A stretch of DNA of 64,000 nucleotides, from positions 124,001 through 188,000 of the forward strand of contig NZ_JBMNUS010000004.1 of NCBI RefSeq assembly GCF_050946405.1, read 5' to 3'. Of this stretch, positions 1 to 10,121 are shown piece after piece. How positions within the stretch are numbered: the first letter of the stretch is position 1; every line of letters starts with the position of its first letter. The stretch comes from Pseudochelatococcus sp050946405. Its GTDB lineage: Bacteria > Pseudomonadota > Alphaproteobacteria > Rhizobiales > Beijerinckiaceae. Made by a program: the position numbers and the translations under genes. The notes beneath the pieces are model-generated. The model did not search any database. It worked only from the letters and a program-made list of their open reading frames with translations, and was not told the origin of the DNA.

Positions 1-1005
1 CACCCCATGCTCGTCGCTGCATTTGACGTATTTCACATCGTCGCGGCCGTAGACGAAGGGCAGGCCCGAATCCACCGACTGCGCCTTGAGGCCCGCGTCG
101 ACCACCGCGAGGTGGGGCTTGGCGTGGCTCATGACCGAAGTCAGGATGAACAGGGCATTCTCCCATTCCCCCTTGTCGATGCGCTTGCCGTCCTTGTCCA
201 GAATGCGGCCGTAGTCGCCGTCCATGAAGGCGTAGGAACCGCACTGCAATTCGTTGTAGACGCCCGAATTGCTCTCGAAATAATAGGAGCCCGTGCCGCC
301 GCCGGAGACGATTTCCGGCTCCAGCCCCTCGGCCTTCAGCGCCGCCACCGCTTCCTTCACCTGCGCGATGGCGATGTCCAGCCTGGCCTTGCGATCCTCG
401 TAGCGGTCGAGGTGCTGCATGGCGCCCTGATAGGCCTGCAAGCCCCTGAAGGCCAGATGGGGCGCCGCCACCGCCGCGCGGGCGATGTCGACGACCTCCG
501 CGCCGGTCTTCACGCCGCAGCGTCCGGCGCCGCAATCGATCTCGACGAAGACGCCCAGTTCGGTGCCGTGCTTCCGCGCCGCCGCCGACAGATCGGCGAT
601 GTTGTCCACGTCGTCGACGCAGACGATGACGCTCGCGCCGTATTTCGGCAGCCGCGCTAGGCGATCGATCTTGGCGGGATCCCGGACCTCGTTTGTCACC
701 AGAATGTCCTTGATGCCGGCGCGCGCGAACACCTCGGCCTCCGATACCTTCTGGCAGCAGACGCCGACCGCGCCACCCAGTTCCATCTGCAATTTCAGCA
801 CGTCGACGGATTTGTGCATCTTGCCGTGGGCGCGGTGGCGCATGTTGTGGGCGCGGGCGTAATCGCCGAGCTTCCTGATGTTGCGCTCCAGCGCGTCCAG
901 ATCGAGGATCAGGCAAGGCGTCTGGATATCGGCCTCGTCCATGCCCGGCAGGGCCGGCACGTCATAGCCGACCTCGAGATGGGCGAAATTGGCGGGCTTG
1001 TTCAT
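1..1005 (-). CDS. bhcC: beta-hydroxyaspartate aldolase BhcC (partial, C-terminus beyond left edge)
   Basis: PLP enzyme of the D-threonine aldolase / alanine-racemase-fold family. In the beta-hydroxyaspartate cycle it condenses glycine and glyoxylate to erythro-beta-hydroxyaspartate. About 335 codons are present. The N-terminal barrel shows the PLP-lysine region (RHRAHGKMHKS, roughly residues 50-60) and a Gly-rich phosphate-binding stretch (EIVSGGGTGSY). The last roughly 50 residues, which carry the metal-binding end in this family, lie outside the window. Start ATG at 1005 follows an AGGAGAGG-like ribosome site. It is the third gene after bhcA and bhcB, 27 bp after bhcB. Taken alone the family would suggest D-threonine aldolase or D-serine dehydratase; the neighbours make BhcC the better name. 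Confidence 0.85.
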   Translation of the reverse strand, partial: MNKPANFAHLEVGYDVPALPGMDEADIQTPCLILDLDALERNIRKLGDYARAHNMRHRAHGKMHKSVDVLKLQMELGGAVGVCCQKVSEAEVFARAGIKDILVTNEVRDPAKIDRLARLPKYGASVIVCVDDVDNIADLSAAARKHGTELGVFVEIDCGAGRCGVKTGAEVVDIARAAVAAPHLAFRGLQAYQGAMQHLDRYEDRKARLDIAIAQVKEAVAALKAEGLEPEIVSGGGTGSYYFESNSGVYNELQCGSYAFMDGDYGRILDKDGKRIDKGEWENALFILTSVMSHAKPHLAVVDAGLKAQSVDSGLPFVYGRDDVKYVKCSDEHGV

Positions 1006-1032
1006 CGTTCCTCTCCTTGGTTCCAAAGCCGT

Positions 1033-1980
1033 TCAGTTCCACGGCAATCTGTCGAGATCGACATTGCCGCCGGTGACGATCACACCCACGCGCTTGCCGG
1101 CGAAGACCTCGGGATTCCGCAGGATCGTCGCCAGCGGGACGGCGCTCGACGGCTCCATCACGATCTTCAGGCGCTTCCAGATCAACTTCATCGCATCGAC
1201 GATCGCCTGCTCGGAAGCGGTATGGATATCGGTGACGTGACGGCTGACGAAGTGCCAGGTCAGTTCCTTCAGCGGCACCTTGAGCCCGTCCGCGATCGTG
1301 TCCGGTGCATCGTCGGCGATGATATGGCCGGCCCTGAAGCTGCGGAAGGCGTCGTCGGCCTGCGCGGGTTCCGCCGCGTAGATCTTCACCTGCGGCGCGA
1401 GGTTCGAAAGCGTCAGGCAGGTGCCCGAAACCATCCCGCCCCCGCCGATCGGGGCGACGACGGCATCCAGCCCCTCGACCTGCTCGATCAGTTCGGCCGA
1501 ACACGTCGCCTGCCCCGCGATCACGCGATGGTCGTTGTAGGGATGCACGAATTCCGCGCCCGTTTCGGCGACGACGCCGGCGAAAACCGCCTCGCGGCTC
1601 GATGTGGACGGCTCGCACTCCACCACGCGCCCGCCGTAGCCGCGCACGGCGTCCTTCTTCGCCTGCGGCGCGGTGCGCGGCATCACGACCGTGCAGGGAA
1701 TGCCGCGCCGCCCCGCCGCGTAGGACAGGCAGGTGCCGTGATTGCCGCTCGAATGGGTCGCGACGCCCCGTGCGGCCTGCTCCTGCGACAATCCGAAAAC
1801 CGCGTTCGAGGCGCCGCGCGCCTTGAAGGCCCCTGCCTTCTGGAGGTTCTCGCACTTGAAGAACAGCGTCGCCCCGGTCAGTTCGTCGAGCATGCGCGAG
1901 GTCAGCACCGGCGTGCGGTGCACATGCGGCGCGATGCGGGCGCGCGCCAGCAGCATATCGTCCAGCGTTGGAATGTACAT
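1033..1980 (-). CDS. bhcB: erythro-beta-hydroxyaspartate dehydratase BhcB
   Basis: Fold-type II PLP dehydratase of 315 residues, the serine/threonine dehydratase size without a regulatory ACT domain. It removes water from beta-hydroxyaspartate to give iminosuccinate. The PLP lysine is K53 in AGAFKARGA; the substrate loop SSGNHG is at about 77-82 and a Gly-rich phosphate loop (PIGGGGMVSG) is near residue 180. Start ATG at 1980 has AAGGGAGG five bases upstream; an in-frame start 18 bases earlier lacks that spacing. It sits 14 bp after bhcA in one operon. A generic threonine or hydroxyaspartate dehydratase is the alternative, but the A-B-C order beside an IclR regulator is that of the beta-hydroxyaspartate cycle operon. 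Confidence 0.88.
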   Translation of the reverse strand: MYIPTLDDMLLARARIAPHVHRTPVLTSRMLDELTGATLFFKCENLQKAGAFKARGASNAVFGLSQEQAARGVATHSSGNHGTCLSYAAGRRGIPCTVVMPRTAPQAKKDAVRGYGGRVVECEPSTSSREAVFAGVVAETGAEFVHPYNDHRVIAGQATCSAELIEQVEGLDAVVAPIGGGGMVSGTCLTLSNLAPQVKIYAAEPAQADDAFRSFRAGHIIADDAPDTIADGLKVPLKELTWHFVSRHVTDIHTASEQAIVDAMKLIWKRLKIVMEPSSAVPLATILRNPEVFAGKRVGVIVTGGNVDLDRLPWN

Positions 1981-1994
1981 TGACGCCTCCCTTC

Positions 1995-3179
1995 TCAAGC
2001 GGCCTGCTTCTGCGCGCCGCCGTGGCGATAATGCTCCTGCGCGGCGGCCACGCCCACGCCCGGCTTCACCGGCAGCCCCAGATCCGCCATCGCCATCTCG
2101 GCCGTCGCGATGCCCGACAGGGCCATCACATCCGTCAGGCTGCCCAGATGGCCGATGCGGAAGACCTTGCCGGCGACATCGCCGAGCCCCGTTCCGAACG
2201 CAACGCCGTAGGCGTTCAACGCATGGGCGACGATCCTGTTCGCATCGAAGCCCTCGGGGGCGCGGATCGCGGTGACGGTATCCGAATAAAGCTCCGGCCG
2301 GACGGCGCAGAACCGCAGCCCCCAGGCCGTGACGGCCCGACGAATGCCCTCCGCGATGCGGCGGTGCCGGGCGAAGACGTTCTCAAGCCCCTCGTCGAGC
2401 AGCATTTCGGTCGCGAGCCTGAGCCCGTTCAGCAAGCCGACCGGCGGCGTATAGGGATAGCCGTTATTGAGATAGCCCCTCGCCATGTCGCGAATGTCGA
2501 AGAACGTCCGCGGCAGCGTCGCACGCTCCGCCGCCTCGATCGCCCCGGGCGAGACCGCGACGATCGCCAGCCCCGGCGGCAGCATGAAACCCTTCTGCGA
2601 TCCGGCGACGGCGATGTCGACGCCCCATTCGTCCATGCGGAAATCCATGCAGCCGATGGAGCTGACACCATCGACGAACAGCAGCGCCGGATGGCCGGCG
2701 GCATCCAGCGCGCGGCGGACGGCGGCGATGTCGGAGCGCACGCCGGTTGCCGTCTCGTTGTGCGTGGCGAGAACGACCTTGATCTCCTGCGCCTTGTCGG
2801 CGGTCAGGATTTCCTCGAAGCGGTCGGCCGGCACGCCCTCGCCCCAGTCGCGCGGCACCACGGCGACATCGAGGCCGTGGCGCCGGCACATGTCGATCCA
2901 CCGGTGGCTGAACATGCCGTTGCGCGTGGCGAGAACCTTGTCGCCGGGCGAGAGCGTGTTCGTGATCGCCGTTTCCCAGCCGCCGGTGCCGGTGGACGGA
3001 AAAATGAAAACCTGCGCCCGCGTCGTCTTCAGCACCTTCTTCACGCCTTCCAGCGCGGGATGCAGGATCCTGCCGAAAAGCGGGCTGCGATGGTCGATGG
3101 TGGGCATGTCCACCGCCTTACGCAACGCCTCCGGTATGTTCGTGGGGCCCGGGATGAAAATCGGATTCTGGCTGCTCAT
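1995..3179 (-). CDS. bhcA: L-aspartate:glyoxylate aminotransferase BhcA
   Basis: Fold-type I PLP aminotransferase of 394 residues, in the serine/alanine-glyoxylate aminotransferase family. In the beta-hydroxyaspartate cycle it transfers the amino group of aspartate to glyoxylate, giving glycine and oxaloacetate. The PLP-binding lysine is K196 (VAGSQKGFML), with the Asp that pairs with the cofactor nitrogen in LLFVDGVSS about 26 residues earlier. Start ATG 3179 follows AGGAGGAAGAGCC, a strong ribosome site. First gene of the minus-strand operon, divergent from bhcR across an AT-rich gap. A plain serine-glyoxylate aminotransferase of a serine cycle is possible by family alone, but no other serine-cycle gene is nearby. 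Confidence 0.88.
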   Translation of the reverse strand: MSSQNPIFIPGPTNIPEALRKAVDMPTIDHRSPLFGRILHPALEGVKKVLKTTRAQVFIFPSTGTGGWETAITNTLSPGDKVLATRNGMFSHRWIDMCRRHGLDVAVVPRDWGEGVPADRFEEILTADKAQEIKVVLATHNETATGVRSDIAAVRRALDAAGHPALLFVDGVSSIGCMDFRMDEWGVDIAVAGSQKGFMLPPGLAIVAVSPGAIEAAERATLPRTFFDIRDMARGYLNNGYPYTPPVGLLNGLRLATEMLLDEGLENVFARHRRIAEGIRRAVTAWGLRFCAVRPELYSDTVTAIRAPEGFDANRIVAHALNAYGVAFGTGLGDVAGKVFRIGHLGSLTDVMALSGIATAEMAMADLGLPVKPGVGVAAAQEHYRHGGAQKQAA

Positions 3180-3384
3180 GGCTCTTCCTCCTGGCGGCTC
3201 CTCCTTGTGTGAAACGACAACTAGCATGGGGCGCAAGCACAGTAAATTTTTTTGAAATATTTTTTCAAAATACCGATTATATAAAATAATATATAAATAT
3301 CAATATATTATAATTTTTCATTGTGCAAAATAAATTTTCATGATCATGATTTTCCGCTCAGAGAACCGAACGCGAGGTATCCGC
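3180..3384. promoter_or_regulatory. bhcA-bhcR divergent control region with candidate operators
   Basis: Strikingly AT-rich gap (mainly 3241-3350) in GC-rich surroundings, between divergent bhcA and bhcR. It contains an inverted repeat TTTTGAAA / TTTCAAAA at 3250-3270 (5-bp spacer) and a perfect 12-bp palindrome TCATGATCATGA at 3338-3349. IclR-family proteins bind palindromic AT-rich sites in such gaps, so both are candidate BhcR sites. Promoter elements for both directions presumably lie here, but no clean -35/-10 pair was picked. Confidence 0.5.
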
Positions 3385-4194
3385 ATGCAACAGCCCACCC
3401 GCCGCCGGGGGCGGCCGAAAGGGATGGTTCCCGCACCGGCGACATCGAACATTCAGGCGCTCGACCGGGCGCTCGATGTTCTGGAGGCGCTGGCGGCACA
3501 TGAAGGCGTCACGCTGACGGAGCTGTCGGCCCATCTGGGGCAATCGGCGGCCACGATGCATCGTGTGCTGGCGACGCTGGAGCAGCGGCAATATGTCGAG
3601 AACGATCCCGAGCGTCAGGAATGGTTCGTCGGCCCGGAGGCTTTCCGGCTCGGCTCGGCCTTCCTGCGGCGCACGAACCTCGTCGAGCGCAGCCGCTCGA
3701 TCATGCGGGATCTCATGGCCCGCACCGGAGAAACCGCCAATCTCGGCATCGAGCGCGACGGCGATGTCCTGTTCGTCAGCCAGGTGGAAACCCACGAGAC
3801 GATCAGGGCCTTCTTTCCGCCGGGCACGCGCGCGCCCCTGCATGCCTCCGGCATCGGCAAGGCGCTGCTGAGCGCGTTCGACGACGCGCGGCTCGCCGCG
3901 TTCATCAGGACGGCCCGGTTCGACCGCTTCACGGACAAGACGATCGTGACGGCGGCGCAATTGCATGATGCCGTCGCGATCACCCGGCGGAGAGGTTATT
4001 CGCTCGACGACGAGGAACGGACGGTGGGCATGCGCTGCGTCGCCGCCTCCATCCTGAACAGCCACGGCGAAGCGGTCGCGGGCATCTCCATTTCCGGCCC
4101 CACGATCAGGCTGCCCGACGCACGGGTACGCGAGATTGGCCGCCGGGTGGCCGACGCCGCCGCCGAGGTATCCAACCGGCTGGGGGCGCGATAG
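3385..4194 (+). CDS. bhcR: IclR-family regulator of the beta-hydroxyaspartate cycle (BhcR)
   Basis: 269-residue IclR-type transcription factor. After a basic tail (TRRRGRPKG) comes a winged helix-turn-helix (about residues 20-80, with LTELSAHLGQSAATMHRVL), then the IclR effector domain with the LHASGIGKALLSAF signature. In known bhc clusters the IclR regulator is encoded divergently from bhcA and responds to glyoxylate; that role is inferred here from position. I chose ATG 3385 because GAGGT lies seven bases upstream; ATG 3340 is in frame but lies in the AT-rich operator region. It converges with glcF. Confidence 0.85.
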   Translation: MQQPTRRRGRPKGMVPAPATSNIQALDRALDVLEALAAHEGVTLTELSAHLGQSAATMHRVLATLEQRQYVENDPERQEWFVGPEAFRLGSAFLRRTNLVERSRSIMRDLMARTGETANLGIERDGDVLFVSQVETHETIRAFFPPGTRAPLHASGIGKALLSAFDDARLAAFIRTARFDRFTDKTIVTAAQLHDAVAITRRRGYSLDDEERTVGMRCVAASILNSHGEAVAGISISGPTIRLPDARVREIGRRVADAAAEVSNRLGAR

Positions 4195-4195
4195 G

Positions 4196-4228
4196 GCGCT
4201 TTCCGATTGGAACTAAAGCGCGGAAAGC
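4196..4228. terminator. hairpin between convergent bhcR and glcF
   Basis: Inverted repeats GCGCTTT / AAAGCGC (4196-4221) and, overlapping, GCTTTCCG / CGGAAAGC (4198-4228) lie in the 43-bp gap between the bhcR and glcF stop codons. There is no T-run on either side, so this is either a weak terminator or a copy of a short palindromic repeat. Confidence 0.35.
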
Positions 4229-4237
4229 CTCCGGCCG

Positions 4238-5593
4238 TCACGCGTTGCTGACCGCGCGCGCCGCCCGGCCCGCCGGCGGACTGCCGGCCGCGTAGACGGG
4301 GGCGAGATCCCGGAGGCTGCGCGGGCGCGGGCCGCCGGTGGCCCAATCCAGCAGTTCGACGGTGTGAGCGACCGGAATCCCGGTCCCGGAGCCGATCTGC
4401 ATCATGCAGCCGATGTTGCCGGCGCTGATGACCTGCGGGCGGGTCGCCTCTATCGTGGCCACCTTGCGGCTCTTGAGCTGCGCCGAAATCGCGGGCTGCA
4501 AGAGGTTGTACGTCCCCGCCGAGCCGCAGCACAGGTGGCTGTCCTTCGGCTCGACGACCTGGAAGCCCGCCGCCTTGAGCAGGTCCTTCGGGGCGGAACG
4601 GATTTGCTGGCCGTGCTGGAGCGAACAGGCGGCGTGATAGGCCACCCGCAGGGGCGCGGCGTGGGAGGCGTCGCCGAGGCCGAGATCGCCCATCACTTCC
4701 GTGACGTCCTTCGTCAGCGCCGCCACGCGCGCGGCGTCCGCGGCGATGGGATCGTTGCGGAACATATGGCCGTAGTCCTTCACCGTGGTGCCGCAGCCGG
4801 AAGTGTTGATCACCACCGCGTCGAGCCCCTCCCCGTCGATCTCCGCCGCCAGGGCGCGGATGTTCGCCGCCGCCATCGCATGGCTCTCGTGCGTTTTTCC
4901 CATGTGATGCGTCAGCGCCCCGCAGCAGCCGATGCCCTTCGGAACGACGACCTCGCAGCCGTGCCGGCGCAGCAGCCGGATCGTGGCGTCGTTGATGTCG
5001 GTGTTGAGCGCGCGCTGGGCGCACCCCGTCAGCAGCGCCACGCGCTTGCGCCGCCTCCGTTCGGCCGGAAAGCTCTGCGGTCGGTCGTTGGCGCTGGGGG
5101 GCGGAACGCGCGCGGGCGCCATTTCCAGCATGGCCCGAAGCCGCGCATCGGGCAGGAACCGTGCAATCGGCTTTGCGAACCGCGCGCCCATCAACGCGAG
5201 GCGGAAGCGGGCAGGATAGGGCAGCACCCGCGCCAGCAGCCACCGCAGGGCGCGTTCGTCCCACGGGCGCCTGTAGCGGCGCTCGATATATTCACGCGCG
5301 TGGTCCACCAGATGCATGTAGTGCACGCCCGACGGACAGGTGGTCATGCAACTCAGGCAACTCAGGCAGCGGTCGATGTGCTTCACCGTCTTCTCATCGG
5401 GAACCTTGCTGTTTTCCAGCATGTCCTTGATGAGATAGATGCGCCCGCGCGGGCTGTCGAGTTCGTCGCCCAGCACCTTGTAGGTCGGGCAGGTGGCGGT
5501 GCAGAAGCCGCAATGAACGCAGGAACGCAGGATCTCGTTCGAGCGTCTCGTGGCGGGATCGGCAAGCTGTTCTTCGGTAAAGATCGTCTGCAT
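4238..5593 (-). CDS. glcF: glycolate oxidase iron-sulfur subunit GlcF
   Basis: 451-residue electron-transfer subunit of glycolate oxidase. Two 4Fe-4S motifs are visible: C25, C28, C31, C35 (CVHCGFCTATCP) and C76, C79, C82, C86 (CLSCLSCMTTCP). Two cysteine-rich CCG domains follow, with GIGCCGALTHHMGK and HLCCGSAGTYNLL. It passes electrons from the flavin subunits towards the membrane quinone pool. Start ATG 5593 (MQTIFTEEQLAD) matches the usual GlcF N-terminus and directly follows the glcE stop; the in-frame GTG at 5602 overlaps glcE and is less likely. Last gene of glcD-glcE-glcF. Confidence 0.93.
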   Translation of the reverse strand: MQTIFTEEQLADPATRRSNEILRSCVHCGFCTATCPTYKVLGDELDSPRGRIYLIKDMLENSKVPDEKTVKHIDRCLSCLSCMTTCPSGVHYMHLVDHAREYIERRYRRPWDERALRWLLARVLPYPARFRLALMGARFAKPIARFLPDARLRAMLEMAPARVPPPSANDRPQSFPAERRRRKRVALLTGCAQRALNTDINDATIRLLRRHGCEVVVPKGIGCCGALTHHMGKTHESHAMAAANIRALAAEIDGEGLDAVVINTSGCGTTVKDYGHMFRNDPIAADAARVAALTKDVTEVMGDLGLGDASHAAPLRVAYHAACSLQHGQQIRSAPKDLLKAAGFQVVEPKDSHLCCGSAGTYNLLQPAISAQLKSRKVATIEATRPQVISAGNIGCMMQIGSGTGIPVAHTVELLDWATGGPRPRSLRDLAPVYAAGSPPAGRAARAVSNA

Positions 5594-5594
5594 C

Positions 5595-6755
5595 TCACTC
5601 ACCCATCAGGCCGGGGTTGAATATTCCGGCGGGGTCGAACGTCCTGCGCAGGGCGGCGGAAAGATCGGCGACCGCCTTCGGCTCGGGCGGGAAAGCGGCC
5701 TGTGCCGGCAGCGCCGCGCGGCGGACGGCGACGGCGCGACCCGATCCGGCCGCCCGCCGCACGGAAGGCGCGTCGGCGCCGCCGGCGTACCAGATCAGGC
5801 CGCCGCCCCAGTCGAGCGACGTCTCGCCGCCGAGCCGCTCCAGCGCGGCCACGACCTCCGGCGCGTCTGTCGGCTTGACGAGGATGCGCCAGACGGCATC
5901 GGCGGTGCCGGCGAAGTGCCGCACATCGCGCAGCCCGCGCCACAGGCGGCGGCTTTCGGCATCGTCGATCACGCCGATCTCACGGTCACGGAACAGGCTC
6001 GTCAGGCGCTCGCGGCGGTAGTCGACCTGCGGCGCCAGCCCCTCGATCCGCAGCCACGCCGTCCCGGCATGGAAGGCCGCGCCGGACACCTCGAACGGCG
6101 TTCCCAGCGCCGCCGAAAAGATCGCCGCCGCCTCGCCGGCGGAAACGCCGGGGAAGGCGAGCGATTGCTGGCTTTCGGCCACGGGCAGCGTCTTGAGCGC
6201 CACCTCGGTGAGCACGCCGAGCGTGCCGTGCGATCCGCACAGCAGCTTGCCGAGATCGAGCCCGGTGACGTTCTTCATCACCCGGCCGCCGTTCCTGACG
6301 ATGCGGCCCCGACCGTCGACGAAGCGAACGCCCAGCAGGTGATCGCGGCACGCGCCGGCCTGCACGCGGCGCGGACCCGACACGTTCGCGCCCACGACGC
6401 CGCCGATGGTGGGCGTGCCGTTCGCGCCGAGCAGGACGCGATGATCCATCGGCTCGAAAGCCAGCGCCTGACCTTCCGCCGCGAGGACCCTCTCGATATC
6501 CTCCACAGGCGTGCCGGCCCGCGCGATCAGCGTCAGCGCCCCCGGTTCGTAGGTCACGATGCCGGCAAGTTCCCGCGTGGTCAGCAGGCTGTCGGCGTCC
6601 ACCGCGCCCGCCTGAAGGCGCGTTCCGCCGCCGGCGATCCGAAGCCGCCGCCTGCCTGCGTGGCTTTCCGCAACGAAGGCGGCGACCTCCCCCTCGTCGC
6701 GTGGCGCGTTGACGGCCGTCTCGCCTGTCATGGCATCGGTATCCTTCGTATTCAT
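5595..6755 (-). CDS. glcE: glycolate oxidase FAD-binding subunit GlcE
   Basis: 386-residue FAD-linked subunit of glycolate oxidase. The PCMH-type FAD domain covers roughly residues 10-190 (RIAGGGTRL, then GANGTPTIGGVVGANVSGP and GLDLGKLLCGSHGTLGVLTE). The short C-terminal part ends RTFDPAGIFNPGLMGE, typical of GlcE. The chosen ATG at 6755 overlaps the glcD stop as ATGA; ATG 6731 with AAGGA upstream is an alternative that would drop eight residues. Together with GlcD and GlcF it oxidises glycolate to glyoxylate, the substrate of the adjacent beta-hydroxyaspartate cycle. Confidence 0.92.
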   Translation of the reverse strand: MNTKDTDAMTGETAVNAPRDEGEVAAFVAESHAGRRRLRIAGGGTRLQAGAVDADSLLTTRELAGIVTYEPGALTLIARAGTPVEDIERVLAAEGQALAFEPMDHRVLLGANGTPTIGGVVGANVSGPRRVQAGACRDHLLGVRFVDGRGRIVRNGGRVMKNVTGLDLGKLLCGSHGTLGVLTEVALKTLPVAESQQSLAFPGVSAGEAAAIFSAALGTPFEVSGAAFHAGTAWLRIEGLAPQVDYRRERLTSLFRDREIGVIDDAESRRLWRGLRDVRHFAGTADAVWRILVKPTDAPEVVAALERLGGETSLDWGGGLIWYAGGADAPSVRRAAGSGRAVAVRRAALPAQAAFPPEPKAVADLSAALRRTFDPAGIFNPGLMGE

Positions 6756-8209
6756 GAGCATCTGGCCGCTTCCTCGCGGTAAGGCCGGCTCACCTCCAGC
6801 GGGAACACCTTGGCCGGGTTGAGCAGCCAGCCCGGATCGAACACGCCCTTGACCTCCATCTGGATGGCCATGTCGTCGGGCGCGAACTGCTTGCCCATCA
6901 GGTCGCGCTTCTCGATGCCGACGCCGTGCTCGCCGGTGAGGCAGCCGCCGACATCGACGCAAAGCCGCAGGATGTCGGCCCCGAAGGCTTCCGCCTTTTC
7001 GAGGTCTCCCGGCTTGTTGGCGTTGAAGAGGATCAGCGGATGCATGTTGCCGTCGCCGGCATGGAAGACATTGGCGACCTCCAGACCATGTTCCCTGGAC
7101 AATTCACCGATGCGCCGCAGCGTGTAGGGCAGCTTCGAGACCGGCACCGTGCCGTCGAGGCACAAATAATCTCCCAGCCGCCCCATGGCGCCGAAGGCCG
7201 ACTTGCGTCCCTTCCAGATGGCCAGCGACTCGTCGGCATTGCGGCTGCTGCGGAACTCGACGGGCTCGAGTTCCCCGGCGATGGCGTGGATGCGTTCAAT
7301 CTGGTGCGCGATCTCCTCCTCCGAGCCCTCCACCTCGACGATCAGCACGGCCGCGCAATCGGGATAGCCCGCCTTGGCGAAGGCCTCGACCGCCCGCAGG
7401 CAGACATCGTCCATGTATTCGATCGCCACCGGCAGCAGGCCGGATCGGATGATGCGCGCCACGCACTCGCCCGCCGTCTCCGCGTTGTCGAAACCGATCA
7501 GCATGGGCCGCGCGCCCTCGGGACGCGGCAGGATGCGCAGCGTCGCCTCGGTGACGATGGCGAGTTGCCCCTCGGAACCGCAGATGAGGCCCAGAATGTC
7601 GAGCCCGGCCGTCCCGAGCAGCGGCCCGCCCAGCTCCACGATCTCGCCCGTGGTCAGAACCATGCGGACGCCGAGCAGGTTGTTGGTCGTGACGCCGTAT
7701 TTGAGGCAATGCGCCCCGCCCGAGTTCATGCCGATGTTGCCGGCGATGGTGCAGGCGAGCTGCGAGGACGGATCGGGCGCATAGAAGAAGCCTTCCGCCT
7801 CCAGCTCCGCGCTCACGGACAGATTGGTGACGCCGGTCTGCACGCGAATGAAGCGGTTGGCGGTATCGACCTCCAGAACCTCGCGCAGGCGCAGGGTGCC
7901 GATCACCACGCTGTCGGCCGTCGGCAGCGCGCCGCCGGCAAGCGACGTGCCCGCGCCGCGCGGCACGACCGGAATGCGCAACGCGTGGCAGATGCGCATG
8001 GCCGTCGCCACCTCCTCCGTCGTGCGCGGCAGCACCACCGCGAGCGGCGGGCACCGGTAGGCGGTCAGGGCGTCGCACTCATAGGCGCGCGTTTCCTCGG
8101 GATCGGAAATGACCGTCTCCGGCGGAAGCGCCGCGACGAGAGCCGCGACGATTTCAGGTTTCCGGGCGAGTATTCCCGCGTCCGGGGCAGGCATCGCTAT
8201 GGTGGACAT
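6752..8209 (-). CDS. glcD: glycolate oxidase catalytic FAD subunit GlcD
   Basis: 485-residue FAD-linked oxidase, full length for GlcD. The FAD-binding domain (about residues 50-190) carries VPRGAGTSLAGGALP and CTIAGNIGMNSGGAHC; the C-terminal substrate domain includes NVFHAGDGNMHPLILF and GGCLTGEHGVGIEKR, the His-containing catalytic stretch of the family, and ends with the typical NPAKVFP. Start ATG 8209 has AGGAGG about ten bases upstream. It heads the glcDEF operon, whose genes overlap or abut, and lies 64 bp after the permease on the same strand. A D-lactate dehydrogenase is the other family reading; the E and F subunits favour glycolate. Confidence 0.92.
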   Translation of the reverse strand: MSTIAMPAPDAGILARKPEIVAALVAALPPETVISDPEETRAYECDALTAYRCPPLAVVLPRTTEEVATAMRICHALRIPVVPRGAGTSLAGGALPTADSVVIGTLRLREVLEVDTANRFIRVQTGVTNLSVSAELEAEGFFYAPDPSSQLACTIAGNIGMNSGGAHCLKYGVTTNNLLGVRMVLTTGEIVELGGPLLGTAGLDILGLICGSEGQLAIVTEATLRILPRPEGARPMLIGFDNAETAGECVARIIRSGLLPVAIEYMDDVCLRAVEAFAKAGYPDCAAVLIVEVEGSEEEIAHQIERIHAIAGELEPVEFRSSRNADESLAIWKGRKSAFGAMGRLGDYLCLDGTVPVSKLPYTLRRIGELSREHGLEVANVFHAGDGNMHPLILFNANKPGDLEKAEAFGADILRLCVDVGGCLTGEHGVGIEKRDLMGKQFAPDDMAIQMEVKGVFDPGWLLNPAKVFPLEVSRPYREEAARCS

Positions 8210-8273
8210 CTGTCCGGGCCTCCTCATGACTCCGACACCGGCGAGGGAGATGCGCCCCCTCGCCGCAGACCCG

Positions 8274-9914
<1,641 letters not shown>

Positions 9915-10021
9915 CTTTGGCTTTCCTCCCGAGCGCCGATCGCGTGCACTGTTCGTCGTGCTATCGGACGATGGCGGCTGTGTTCGATGTTGGTGGGGCT
10001 CTTTCGCCGTCCACGCATTTT

Positions 10022-10038
10022 GGTAAAATAATTTTACC
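10022..10038. promoter_or_regulatory. perfect 17-bp palindrome, candidate FadR/GntR operator
   Basis: GGTAAAATAATTTTACC is a perfect inverted repeat around a central A. It lies 108 bp upstream of the permease start and 84 bp upstream of the regulator start, in the divergent gap. FadR-subfamily regulators bind palindromes with GGT/ACC-type half sites, so this is the likely operator of the adjacent GntR protein. The site is AT-rich in GC-rich DNA. Confidence 0.6.
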
Positions 10039-10121
10039 TTGAGCGTCAAGGGTGCAATTGATTTTCCGACGCGGATGGAATGTTGTGACGATGGCGTGTG
10101 TTGAGCTATTGGACAGCGGAG

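Noticed and set aside
814..3212. Long plus-strand open frames opposite bhcA/bhcB (814-1983, 1968-3212)
   Set aside because: They are antisense to well-recognised genes, Arg/His-rich and without family resemblance; typical shadows in GC-rich DNA.
5593..5602. GTG at 5602 as glcF start
   Set aside because: It lies inside glcE and adds three residues not typical of GlcF; ATG 5593 gives the family N-terminus.
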